64,000 nucleotides of DNA from Planctomycetota bacterium. GTDB taxonomy: Bacteria; Planctomycetota; Phycisphaerae; UBA1845; PWPN01. The notes under the pieces are model-generated. The model had not been told where the DNA came from. It saw only the letters and a program-made list of their open reading frames with translations, and searched no databases. Shown one piece after another: positions 46,410 through 54,466 of this stretch (positions are counted from its first letter, which is position 1; each line of letters opens with the position of its first letter). Made by a program: the position numbers and the translations under genes. The DNA is taken from the NCBI GenBank assembly GCA_029550525.1, contig JAKPHF010000048.1, positions 226,181 through 290,180 of the forward strand. The letters run 5' to 3'.

Positions 46410-47384
46410 CTAGGCCAGCTCGTATCGCACGAACTTCTGCACCGGCCAGGGCCAGCGACGATAGCGGCGTGGCTCGATGATCGATCGGCGCAGCGTGCTG
46501 CGCAGCGTCCATTTGCCGCGAAACAACGCTCGCTGCACGCTGGATCCCGTGCGCCGGCCGATGGCCTGTAACGCGCCCATGATCTGGTCGGCCGCTGCTT
46601 CAGGTGTGGGCAGCGATGCGGCTTCGTGAAACACTACGGGCGAGCCGAGCGGGTTCCACCACGTCTCATACCGCTGGCGATTGGTGATCTCCCATTGCCA
46701 CATGAGATAGTCCTGCACCGACCACACCAGCGTGGGGCATCCGCACAGCGCGGCCAGATGCAGCCCGCCCGTCGATTGGCCCACCGCCAGGTCGCAGCCT
46801 GACAACATGGTGATGGCTGCCTCGGCTTCGCACGGGTAGATCGTCGTGTGCACGCCGCGATCGGCGAGCAGACGCGCGAGCCGAACCCAGCTTTCGGCCG
46901 GCCAGTTGCGCTCGGCTCCGTGAGCCCGCGTGCGCTGCACGAGCACAACCCACGGTTCGGACGGCAACTCGGAGATCTTGCGCTCGTAGCGGATGAAGGC
47001 CTGATGTTCCGGGTCGCACGAACAGGGCTTGCCGGCATACTCGGGCCAGAGGACATCGACTGTGTCGCCATCCGCGCGAGACTCCGCGACGACGTTTCGA
47101 ACCAGCGGCTCGAGCAGCCGCTTCAGTTCGTCAGCTGCCACGATTTCCTTCGAGTGGCCGATGTATCGCCGATCCTCGTACGCTTCGCCCGGCAGATGCG
47201 AAAGATCGATCGCTCGATAATCCAGCGGCATGCCGTCGTAAAACGCCGCCTTGCCCGGCCCGCCCAGGACCACCACGCGGTCGTAGCCGCCTCGCCGGTA
47301 CATTCGGCGCACTCGGCCCTGCCAGGACATGAGTTCCCAGCCGATCTCACCCACGTGCGGAGCGGCAAGCAGAATGCGGCTCAT
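46410..47384 (-). CDS. GT9-like (heptosyltransferase-fold) protein
   Basis: A 324-aa protein. LLAAPHVGEIGWELMSWQG opens the N-terminal half, and NWPAESWVRLARLLADRGV with CDLAVGQSTGGLHLAALCGCPTLVW resembles the C-terminal donor domain of ADP-heptose transferases (GT9). It may transfer a sugar to a surface glycan. ATG 47384 overlaps the upstream AsnB-like stop by ATGA, so both come from one message; the track's start lies in the wrong place. A TTGAGNC array begins two bases after its stop. Confidence 0.72.
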   Translation of the reverse strand: MSRILLAAPHVGEIGWELMSWQGRVRRMYRRGGYDRVVVLGGPGKAAFYDGMPLDYRAIDLSHLPGEAYEDRRYIGHSKEIVAADELKRLLEPLVRNVVAESRADGDTVDVLWPEYAGKPCSCDPEHQAFIRYERKISELPSEPWVVLVQRTRAHGAERNWPAESWVRLARLLADRGVHTTIYPCEAEAAITMLSGCDLAVGQSTGGLHLAALCGCPTLVWSVQDYLMWQWEITNRQRYETWWNPLGSPVVFHEAASLPTPEAAADQIMGALQAIGRRTGSSVQRALFRGKWTLRSTLRRSIIEPRRYRRWPWPVQKFVRYELA

Positions 47385-49315
47385 GAAACCCCCGCACAGA
47401 TCGAGACGCGAGCCGCGCCCACATCCAATCGCCGGAACTGCAGTCCGGCGGCCGAACATGATGGCACGGGCATGCGCTCGAGTTCCCGGATCATCGTCTC
47501 GGCCGTCATCAGCGTGAGCAGCGGGATGGAACCTCGCGGATCGCGCATCGCAGTATCCCAGGCTTCGCGCAGCGACTCCGCCCGCACCCACTCGCGCACG
47601 CGGGCGTCCGGAGCCAGCAGCTCATCGAACGCGCCCGCCTCTCGGCATGTCTGCAGTGCCCACGCCCGAGCGGCCATCGAATCCCGTCCCCAGCGGCGGA
47701 CGTCCGGGTAGCGCAGCCGGGCCCACCAGGAATACAGTTTCTCCACCTGCCAGTGGTACTCGCGCCGCCAGCCTTCGCCGCTCAGCGGCATGCCGCTGCA
47801 TCCATCGGCGCGGGGAACGCGGGCGAATCGCGGGTAGCGCGTGCGCAGCACGTCGATATATGCCCGGCGGGCTCGACGCATCACCGCTGGTGTGGTCGCA
47901 TACCATTCGATCATGCGACGATCGCAAGCCGGATGCCGGGCCGCCACGTAACGCCGGTATATCGCGGGCACGAGCACATCATTGCGTCCGCTGCGGCCGG
48001 TGATGATGGCATACTCCGCGCGGCACAACCGATCGTCCGTGCCGGCAGCGGCAAACGCATCATCCACGTGAGCCTGCCAGCGGGCAAGGCTCTCTCGCGC
48101 GAGGTTCGCTTCGAGTAAACGGCCAATCCTTTCCGGCTCTCCACCGCTATGCAGAAAGTCGATCGCCCATGCATGCTGGTGAGCGGGGCGGTCGGTCGGA
48201 ACATCCGCGTCGGCCGGCAGGTCCGAGCCGCCGAGCACGCCGTGCAGATATCCCTCCACGAGCACGGCCCCTTCGTGTCGCGCCAGGTAGGACGTGATGG
48301 GCGCGCTCAAAGCCAGGTGTGCCGCGCCGTGCAACCCGTCGGTCTCGATAATGGACGCACGAAGTTGTGCAACAATCGCCCGCTCGTCCAGTAGGAGCAA
48401 GTCATGCCGGGCACCGGCCGCTCGGGCGAGCTTGCGAGCAAAGCGTACGTCCTCGCCATAGGGGAATCCCGACGTGTAGCAACCAGGTCGGCGATTCAAT
48501 TCGTGGCTGACGGCCAGGAAGATTCGCGAATCCAGTCCGCCGCTCAGACCCATCAGAACCGGTGCGGCGCCGCGGGTCATCCGATCCATGGTCGCTCGCG
48601 ATGCTTCGACGAATTCGGCCAACACGTCTTCATACGGACGACCCTCGCACGGCCGATGCTGATAATCCCAATAGCGCCGGCGAACCATGCGTTGGCCGTC
48701 CCATCGTAGCTCGCTGGCCGGTTCGAGCCAGTGGACGCCCGCGATCAACGTGTGATCATCGAGCATGTTCTGCGTGCGCAACAGATCAGCCAGGCCGTCG
48801 GGGTTGATGCGCAGAGAAGAGTCCGATGTTCGCCAGGTGAGCCGAGCCTTGGGCGAGGCGATCAGTGTGGAATCGTCCGCTCGCCAGAACAGCGGGATCA
48901 GGCCCCAGCGATCGTTGAACAGCGTCCACGTATTGGTTGCTGCATCGAACCACGCGCCGCAGAAGCTGCCGTCGATGTCGGCGAGAATCTCGGAGCCGTC
49001 GTTCACGAGCCGGTCGAACAGCGTGGCGGCCATGCTCTGTGATGTGCGGTCGCTGCCGGTCCACGCTTGCGGCGGGAACATCTCACCCGCCCAGATGAGC
49101 AGACCGCGAGCGTCGGCGTGGACCTCCGGTCCGCTGCCCGCGTGATGACCCGGCGGCGAAACGGCTACTACGGCATAACCGTCCCCTTCGATCGCCAGCA
49201 TGCTTTCGTCGAGACGGCCGGCCAGGCTCAGCATGCCTGCAACCGTCGCGCGGGCTCGCGACCCGTCCGGGTCAACCGCCAGATAGATGCCGGGATACGC
49301 TCGTGGTGTGATCAA
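47381..49315 (-). CDS. Asparagine synthase homologue lacking the glutaminase cysteine
   Basis: A 644-aa AsnB-like protein. The N-terminal domain starts MITPRAYPGIYLAVDPDG rather than MCGI, so the catalytic Cys2 is absent, and the NGEIYNH and CDTEV glutamine-binding motifs are not recognisable. The synthetase domain is kept: VLMGLSGGLDSRIFLAV is the PP-loop. It likely adenylates a carboxylate and uses ammonia or an amine instead of glutamine, as in beta-lactam synthetases and lasso-peptide cyclases, which are AsnB relatives with dead glutaminases. The start is TTG 49315 with GGAGG 5 nt upstream. It is coupled to the GT9-like gene, so glycan modification is the likeliest role. Confidence 0.82.
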   Translation of the reverse strand: MITPRAYPGIYLAVDPDGSRARATVAGMLSLAGRLDESMLAIEGDGYAVVAVSPPGHHAGSGPEVHADARGLLIWAGEMFPPQAWTGSDRTSQSMAATLFDRLVNDGSEILADIDGSFCGAWFDAATNTWTLFNDRWGLIPLFWRADDSTLIASPKARLTWRTSDSSLRINPDGLADLLRTQNMLDDHTLIAGVHWLEPASELRWDGQRMVRRRYWDYQHRPCEGRPYEDVLAEFVEASRATMDRMTRGAAPVLMGLSGGLDSRIFLAVSHELNRRPGCYTSGFPYGEDVRFARKLARAAGARHDLLLLDERAIVAQLRASIIETDGLHGAAHLALSAPITSYLARHEGAVLVEGYLHGVLGGSDLPADADVPTDRPAHQHAWAIDFLHSGGEPERIGRLLEANLARESLARWQAHVDDAFAAAGTDDRLCRAEYAIITGRSGRNDVLVPAIYRRYVAARHPACDRRMIEWYATTPAVMRRARRAYIDVLRTRYPRFARVPRADGCSGMPLSGEGWRREYHWQVEKLYSWWARLRYPDVRRWGRDSMAARAWALQTCREAGAFDELLAPDARVREWVRAESLREAWDTAMRDPRGSIPLLTLMTAETMIRELERMPVPSCSAAGLQFRRLDVGAARVSICAGVS

Positions 49316-49400
49316 CCGTGCCTCCGTGCACGTGCGCGCTAACCCAGAGAAGAGGGGAGAGTCGAGACACGGCTTTCCGTACCCGCGTCTTCCCCGACGT

Positions 49401-50657
49401 TCATGTCATCAGGCCACCCGGCGCCGTCGGAGACACGCCGTAGACTTCCGGGCAAGCGATGTCTCGCACCGACGACGGCCGGCCCGCGACGCTGTTCAGC
49501 AGCGCCATCCATTGCTCCGCCACGCAGCGCGGGTCGTGCTCGCGCAGTGCCTTAACCCGGGCGTTTTGGCCCAGCCGGCGCCGTAAATCCGCGTCAGCCG
49601 CGAGCTTGTCGAGCGCGGCCGCCAGCGCCGAAACGTCCAGTGGCGGCACGCACAATCCGCCCACGCCCGGCTCGATGAGTTCGGGCATGCCGCCGGCGTC
49701 CGTGGCGACCACCGCCTTGCCTGCCGCCATCGCCTCCAACACCATGTTGCTCGACGACTCGCGCGGCGAACAGAGCACGACAATATCCATATCGGCATAT
49801 GCGGACGCTGAATCCTGCGTGACGCCACGCCATGCCACACGATCGGCGATACCCAGCCGCGACGCCAAGTCGGCCAGCAGTGGCTGTTCCGCCCCCTCGC
49901 CGTAAATCTGTACGCGCACGTTCCGCGACTGCATGGCCGCGACCGCTCGCAGGAGGATGTCCAACCGCTTGTCCGCCCCGATCCGGCCCGCGTAGCCGAT
50001 GGTGACGGGTCGATCACTCGCGCGCGAGGCGGAGAGGGCAGGCGAGAATCTCACGGCATTGGGAATCACCACGCGGCGATGGCGAGGATAGTGGTACAAC
50101 GTTTCGTAGCCGCGGGCGACTACGGTGCTGTTGTACACCACGCGAGCGGCCAGAAAGGCCGTCAGCCACGTCTTGAAAATGACTTTGCGCCGATGTAGCC
50201 CCAGGCCGGGTACCAAACCGAAGAAATGCCGTCGCGACGGAACGTATTCCACCGGCCAGGCCATCGTGCGATGCGTGCTGATCACCGGCACGCCCGCAAG
50301 CCTCGCTCCGACAATGGCTGCGCGGAACGGCGTATTGGAGGATTGCACGCACAGCGCCACGTCGGGCTGTACGCGGGCAAACCAGCACCGTCGCTCGAGA
50401 ATCCGCGTCCGCTCGTATTCACGGTCGCCCGCGCAGGTGGCGTCCAGCCATTCGACGGGGACCACGCGAATCGCGTCGCCGTACCATGTCTGCAACGAGT
50501 CGTAGATGTTCTCGCCCGACAGCGCCACCGTGACTTGCCAACCTGCCTCCAGCACCGTTTCCGTGAGAAACTTGCAGAACGTCTCCATCCCGCCGGTCCG
50601 CGCCGGATGGCAGACCACCAGGGCAAGATGACCGGAATGGCGTGATCGAGTCGGCAT
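49401..50657 (-). CDS. Group 1 (GT4) glycosyltransferase
   Basis: A 418-aa GT-B enzyme. LVVCHPARTGGMETFCKFL and the donor region GYAGRIGADKRLDILLRAV, LCSPRESSSNMVLEAMAAGKAVVATDAGG are typical. The ATG at 50657 has no clear ribosome site. It lies 85 nt upstream of the AsnB-like gene and downstream of a repeat-rich gap, so it may begin a separate transcript. Confidence 0.87.
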   Translation of the reverse strand: MPTRSRHSGHLALVVCHPARTGGMETFCKFLTETVLEAGWQVTVALSGENIYDSLQTWYGDAIRVVPVEWLDATCAGDREYERTRILERRCWFARVQPDVALCVQSSNTPFRAAIVGARLAGVPVISTHRTMAWPVEYVPSRRHFFGLVPGLGLHRRKVIFKTWLTAFLAARVVYNSTVVARGYETLYHYPRHRRVVIPNAVRFSPALSASRASDRPVTIGYAGRIGADKRLDILLRAVAAMQSRNVRVQIYGEGAEQPLLADLASRLGIADRVAWRGVTQDSASAYADMDIVVLCSPRESSSNMVLEAMAAGKAVVATDAGGMPELIEPGVGGLCVPPLDVSALAAALDKLAADADLRRRLGQNARVKALREHDPRCVAEQWMALLNSVAGRPSSVRDIACPEVYGVSPTAPGGLMT

Positions 50658-50659
50658 GC

Positions 50660-50807
50660 TACCAGGAGTAAATGACGAAACCCGACTGACGAATGACGAA
50701 AAGAAGCTATGAGCTCTGAGCTATAAGCTGTGAGCCAAACCGTCGGGTCGCGAGTGCGACCTCGTGCTTCGTCATTCGTCATTTGTCGCCGCGTCGCCGT
50801 GTCGTCC
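50660..50807. repeat. Inverted pair of heptad TGA arrays with octad extension
   Basis: Plus strand: TGA at 50673, 50687 and 50694 (7-base register) in ATGACGA words, then TGA 50710, TGA 50717, TAA 50724 and TGA 50731 in TGAGCTN words. Minus strand after the GT2 stop (TAA, 50808-50810): GACGACACGG, CGACGCGG, CGACAA, then ATGACGA twice (TGA read from 50781 and 50774). Two word families and one octad family (GACGCGGC) share one gap. Confidence 0.72.
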
Positions 50808-51761
50808 TTACGCCTCCGCCCCCACCGGTTGCGCGACCGCACTCATCCGATCCCACGCCCGCAGGACACGCATGGGAATCCACCGCTTGTGCCACATGCG
50901 GCGAATCTCAGGATCCTCCGGGGCGAGTTGGCGCGCAAGCTTGAGCAGCCGTGCATAGTCGTTCGTATCCCGCCGCCAGTGGGCGTCCTTCACCGCCTGC
51001 AACACGGGTTCGATCATGTACTGTCGCACGCTCTCGGCCGGCAATTGCGCGAACGCTTCCGGCCGACGCTGGCGGAACCGCTCCTGGGCCAGCCAGTGCA
51101 TGTAGGCCATGTGGCAAGGCCGGCTCGACAGGTTGCTGCCGTGGCGGCGAATGCGGTACAGCGGCTCGGGGAGGTAAACGAACTCGCAGCACGACGCAGC
51201 CATGAGCGACATGCCGAAGTCTTCCGTCCCGAACAGGTCCGGGTCGTAGTTGCCTAGTTCGAGAATGACCGAGCGCCGCAGCATGGTCGAGGCCCCGCAC
51301 ACCGGGTTACGCTCGAACACCGTTCGCAGACAGCGGCCGGTGGCCTCGGCCGCACTGGGTCGTTCAGTCGGCGGATGGCGGCCGTCCGACCAGAAGATGC
51401 TCGCGCCCGTGTGCACCAGCGTATGCGAGTCACTGCGGGTCAGGATGGCCAGTTGCTTTTCGTGCTTGGTGGGATCGACCGTGTCGTCGGCATCAACGAA
51501 CGCGATGTACTCGCCGCGGGCTTCGCGCACGCCGATCCGCCGCGCTGCGCCCGGCCCGCCGATGTCGTTGTACAGCACGCGAACCTTGGCTCCGAACGAC
51601 GCAGCCACCGCTACGCTGCGATCCACGCTGCCATCGTCGATCACCAGCACTTCCAGCGGTGGGATCGTCTGTGACAGAACACTGTGGATGGCCTCGGCCA
51701 GCGTATCCTCGGCGTCCAGACACGGAATGATGACGCTGACCGTCGGGTTCGGCGTGCTCAC
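50808..51761 (-). CDS. Family 2 glycosyltransferase
   Basis: A 317-aa GT-A fold enzyme. VSVIIPCLDAEDTLAEAI, EVLVIDDGSVDRSVAV and FVDADDTVDP (DXD) are the GT2 signatures; KHEKQLAIL and SNLSSRP follow. The start is GTG 51761, with GGAG 7 nt upstream; the track's M at 51821 lies inside the ABC ATPase gene. It follows Wzt by 16 nt on the same strand and may add or initiate a sugar in the exported glycan. A repeat array starts at its stop. Confidence 0.88.
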   Translation of the reverse strand: MSTPNPTVSVIIPCLDAEDTLAEAIHSVLSQTIPPLEVLVIDDGSVDRSVAVAASFGAKVRVLYNDIGGPGAARRIGVREARGEYIAFVDADDTVDPTKHEKQLAILTRSDSHTLVHTGASIFWSDGRHPPTERPSAAEATGRCLRTVFERNPVCGASTMLRRSVILELGNYDPDLFGTEDFGMSLMAASCCEFVYLPEPLYRIRRHGSNLSSRPCHMAYMHWLAQERFRQRRPEAFAQLPAESVRQYMIEPVLQAVKDAHWRRDTNDYARLLKLARQLAPEDPEIRRMWHKRWIPMRVLRAWDRMSAVAQPVGAEA

Positions 51762-51777
51762 GATTCCACTCCATTCG

Positions 51778-53082
51778 TCAAACGTGCAGCGAAGCGGCGA
51801 GGACCTGCCCTTCCCCGTCAACCGCCTCTTGATGGTCCGAGCCTTCGAGAAGCTCCCACGACCTCGGCTGGTGCACCGGCCCGTCCGTCACGCCGTCGGG
51901 AACCACCGTGATGCGGTAGGCCCGGTCGTGCCAATCGTGTTCGGGCAGACCTTTCTCGTCGGCGAGGGCTACGCTCACTTGATAGACACCTTCGCCGAGC
52001 GAAAGTTTGGGGAAATCCACCGCCACCGTGCCTTTCCCTACGCACCGGCCCGGCCGCAATCCGTCGCGCCGCGATTCGAACTGGTAAAACAGCCCGGCGC
52101 CGAACATATGAACGGCAATCGCGAAGTTGGGATCGACCAGCCCGCCGCTCGCCGGATCGATGTCGTAGTCGATCTCCAGCCGTACGGGTTCGCCCGACAC
52201 GAACGTGCGCGATGGCTGCCCCTCACCATTGAGAATCCGCACCGCCGTGATGCGTGCCGGCCCCTTGCTTCGCGCCCGGCCGCCCACGTGCGACTGCTCG
52301 ATGCCCTGCGGATTGGCGTCCTCTAGATCGCTCACCAGCCGGCTGTACTCGGCAATCGCCGCATCCGGCGTGCCCTCGAGCCGCACCCGACCGTGGTCCA
52401 GCAGCACCACACGGTCGCAAAACCGCTTGATCTGTGCCAGATTATGCGACACGAACAGCACCGACGTGCCACGCCGCAGGAAGTTCCGCATGGCGTCCAT
52501 GCACTTGGCTTTGAACGACACGTCACCGACCGACAGCACTTCGTCTACCAGAAGCACTTCCGGTTCCATGTGGGCGGCAATCGAAAAGCCGAGCCGAACG
52601 TACATGCCCGATGAATAGCGCTTCACCGGCATGTCGAGGAACTCGCCGATGCCTGCGAACTCCACGATGCGATCGAACTTGCGGCGGATCTCCGCCCGGC
52701 TCATGCCGAGGATGGCCCCGTTGACGTAAATGTTCTCGCGGCCCGACAGATCGCCGTGAAATCCAGCACCCACCTCGATCAGCCCGCTGAGCCGACCGTT
52801 CACCTGGATGCGGCCGCGATCCGGCCGCAGCACCCGCGACAGGATCTTGAGCATCGTGCTCTTGCCTGCCCCGTTGGGCCCGATGATCCCCACTGCTTCG
52901 CCCCGTCGCACCCGCAGGTTCACATCCTGCAGCGCCCAGAACGAATCGCTGGCCGACCGCCCGGAGAGCAATTGCCGTACGCCGCGAACGGCCACTTCCC
53001 ACAGCAGCCCGTCCGTGCCGCCCTTGCGGAACCGCTTCCACAGCCCGTCGATCTCAATCGCTGTCGGCGAAGAACCAGTCAT
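51778..53082 (-). CDS. wzt: Polysaccharide ABC transporter ATP-binding protein with C-terminal glycan-binding domain
   Basis: A 434-aa ATPase that powers export of lipid-linked polysaccharide. Walker A GPNGAGKST (about 69-77), signature YSSGMYVRLGFS and Walker B VLLVDEVLSVGD are intact, followed by VSHNL. The C-terminal 160 residues form a Wzt_C-type beta domain that in known Wzt proteins recognises the finished chain end. The ATG at 53082 lacks a good ribosome site; a 58-codon ORF that ends 29 nt inside it could supply coupling. The permease gene is two genes upstream. Confidence 0.92.
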   Translation of the reverse strand: MTGSSPTAIEIDGLWKRFRKGGTDGLLWEVAVRGVRQLLSGRSASDSFWALQDVNLRVRRGEAVGIIGPNGAGKSTMLKILSRVLRPDRGRIQVNGRLSGLIEVGAGFHGDLSGRENIYVNGAILGMSRAEIRRKFDRIVEFAGIGEFLDMPVKRYSSGMYVRLGFSIAAHMEPEVLLVDEVLSVGDVSFKAKCMDAMRNFLRRGTSVLFVSHNLAQIKRFCDRVVLLDHGRVRLEGTPDAAIAEYSRLVSDLEDANPQGIEQSHVGGRARSKGPARITAVRILNGEGQPSRTFVSGEPVRLEIDYDIDPASGGLVDPNFAIAVHMFGAGLFYQFESRRDGLRPGRCVGKGTVAVDFPKLSLGEGVYQVSVALADEKGLPEHDWHDRAYRITVVPDGVTDGPVHQPRSWELLEGSDHQEAVDGEGQVLAASLHV

Positions 53083-53230
53083 GTTTCTTGTTTTCCAGCG
53101 TCCAGTACAGCCGAATGCACAACTGCTCGACCAGAATCACTCGCCGGCCGGTCCTGGCCGACCGCTCGCGCGTGGCCGTGTGCGGACTCAGATGCTCGTC
53201 AATCCCGAAACCGTGTCTCCATTCCCGCAA
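53054..53230 (-). CDS. Possible 58-aa small protein overlapping the wzt start
   Basis: An open frame too short for the ORF track. TTG 53230 is preceded by AGGATGAGG about 9 nt upstream; the product begins MREWRHGFGIDEHLSPHTAT and ends LENKKHDWFFADSD. It overlaps wzt by 29 nt in another frame, which would explain wzt's own poor ribosome site. The composition is not low-complexity, but no family is recognised; a decayed gene remnant is equally possible. Confidence 0.3.
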   Translation of the reverse strand: MREWRHGFGIDEHLSPHTATRERSARTGRRVILVEQLCIRLYWTLENKKHDWFFADSD

Positions 53231-53315
53231 TTCTGTTCACCTCATCCTTGGCATCGAACAGACTGCAACAACCGTCTCTCTCTCGCTTTCTCTTATCCTC
53301 GTTCGCCCTCCCTCG

Positions 53316-53385
53316 CCGCGTCGTCGCCGCGTCGATTCTTTCTCCCCCCTTCCGGCTCACAGCTCACAGCCCAGAGCTCATAGCT
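53316..53385 (-). repeat. Heptad TGAGCTN array then GACGCGGC octads after methyltransferase stop
   Basis: Directly after the stop (TGA, 53386-53388) the minus strand reads AGCTATGAGCTC, TGGGCTG, TGAGCTG, TGAGCC: TGA/TGG read from 53380, 53373 (TGG), 53366 and 53359, each 7 apart. It continues GGAGAAAGAATCGACGCGGCGAC. The same module in almost the same order follows the permease gene (54367-54466). Confidence 0.72.
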
Positions 53386-54351
53386 TCAGCGCGGCGTCGT
53401 GGCCACGCCGAACACGTTTCGGCAGGCGATCGACTTGTCGCCGAACAGCCGGCGAAGCCACGGGCGCTTGAGGCACCCTTCATCCTTGAATCCCGGGTGC
53501 GCGTGGATGGCGAACGTGTACACATGCTCGAATCCCGCCCGCTCCAGCAGTTGTCGCAGATGCACCTTGTCCATGCAGTTGATATGACCGTACTCGTGCC
53601 GGTAGAACCGGACGTGCTCGCGCCGCAGCCTTCGCAGCGGCCAGCGGTCGAGCCATCGCACGTATGCGGTGAACGCCGCGTCGGGCAGCCAGGCCATGGG
53701 CACCAAGAGCGTGAGCAGCTTCCAGCGGCCCGGCTCGAACCAGTAGTAGTAGCGTCCCGGCGAAGTCTGCACGACGATCCGCCCGCCCGGCCGAAGCACG
53801 TGCTTGACGCCCTCCAGCGTCTGCATGATGGCGTCGTCTTCGAGGTGTTCGAACGTGTCGCACGAAACCACCACGTCGAACGAGCCTCGTCCGAAGTACC
53901 GCTGCAGATGCCGCACGTCACCCGCCACCAGCCGGCAGCGATCGGCCAGCCCCAGCGAGTCGATCAGGTCGCGGCCGCGGTCGATCATCTGCGGCAGGAT
54001 GTCGATCCCGAACGTCTGGTGTCCTTTGCGGGCGAACTCGATCGCGTGACAGCCCACCGCACAGCCCAAATCAAGCACCCGTTGCGGCCGGGTGCTGTTC
54101 ACGAACCGGTCGATCCACTCGTGCGTGAGCGTCCAGTGATTCTCCTTGCCCGCCAGCGCCTCGGCGTACGGCCGGAGCTGGTTGTCCACGAAGGGCATGT
54201 TCTGATCGAGGATCTCATACGCCTCGCGGTAATGTCCTTCCCGCAACAGCGCGATCATCTGCCGCGACCAACTCTGCGGATGCTCCGGATCCACGAACGC
54301 GGAGACGTCCACCGCCGGCATATTCTCGACCTTAGCTTCCGCACCACTCAT
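53386..54351 (-). CDS. Class I SAM-dependent methyltransferase
   Basis: A 321-aa methyltransferase. VLDLGCAVGCHAIEFARKG is motif I, FGIDILPQMIDRG the acidic loop, and SFDVVVSCDTFEHLEDDAI with VLRPGGRIVVQTSP the later motifs. It lies between wzt and wzm; such methyltransferases can cap or modify ABC-exported glycans, a state sensed by Wzt_C in well-studied O-antigens. That link is inference. A heptad array begins at its stop codon. Confidence 0.85.
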   Translation of the reverse strand: MSGAEAKVENMPAVDVSAFVDPEHPQSWSRQMIALLREGHYREAYEILDQNMPFVDNQLRPYAEALAGKENHWTLTHEWIDRFVNSTRPQRVLDLGCAVGCHAIEFARKGHQTFGIDILPQMIDRGRDLIDSLGLADRCRLVAGDVRHLQRYFGRGSFDVVVSCDTFEHLEDDAIMQTLEGVKHVLRPGGRIVVQTSPGRYYYWFEPGRWKLLTLLVPMAWLPDAAFTAYVRWLDRWPLRRLRREHVRFYRHEYGHINCMDKVHLRQLLERAGFEHVYTFAIHAHPGFKDEGCLKRPWLRRLFGDKSIACRNVFGVATTPR

Positions 54352-54366
54352 CCACTCACCCCTGTC

Positions 54367-54466
54367 GCTTCTCTCTCTCGCCGCGTCACCGCGTCCCGTG
54401 TCGCCGCGTCAATTCTTTCTCCCCGCTCCGGCTCACAGCTCAAAGCTCATAGCTCACAGCTTCCCT
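54367..54466 (-). repeat. Heptad TGAGCTN array then GACGCGG octads after wzm stop
   Basis: Four exact heptads on the minus strand, TGA read from 54456, 54449, 54442 and 54435, begin 6 nt after the permease TGA. Then GGAGAAAGAATTGACGCGGCGAC and GACGCGGTGACGCGG follow with an 8-base period. It is a near-copy of the module at 53316-53385. Confidence 0.75.

Noticed and set aside
47381-49315. Possible lasso peptide or beta-lactam biosynthesis because of the Cys-less AsnB
   Set aside because: No leader peptidase, precursor peptide or oxygenase is near; all neighbours are glycan genes.
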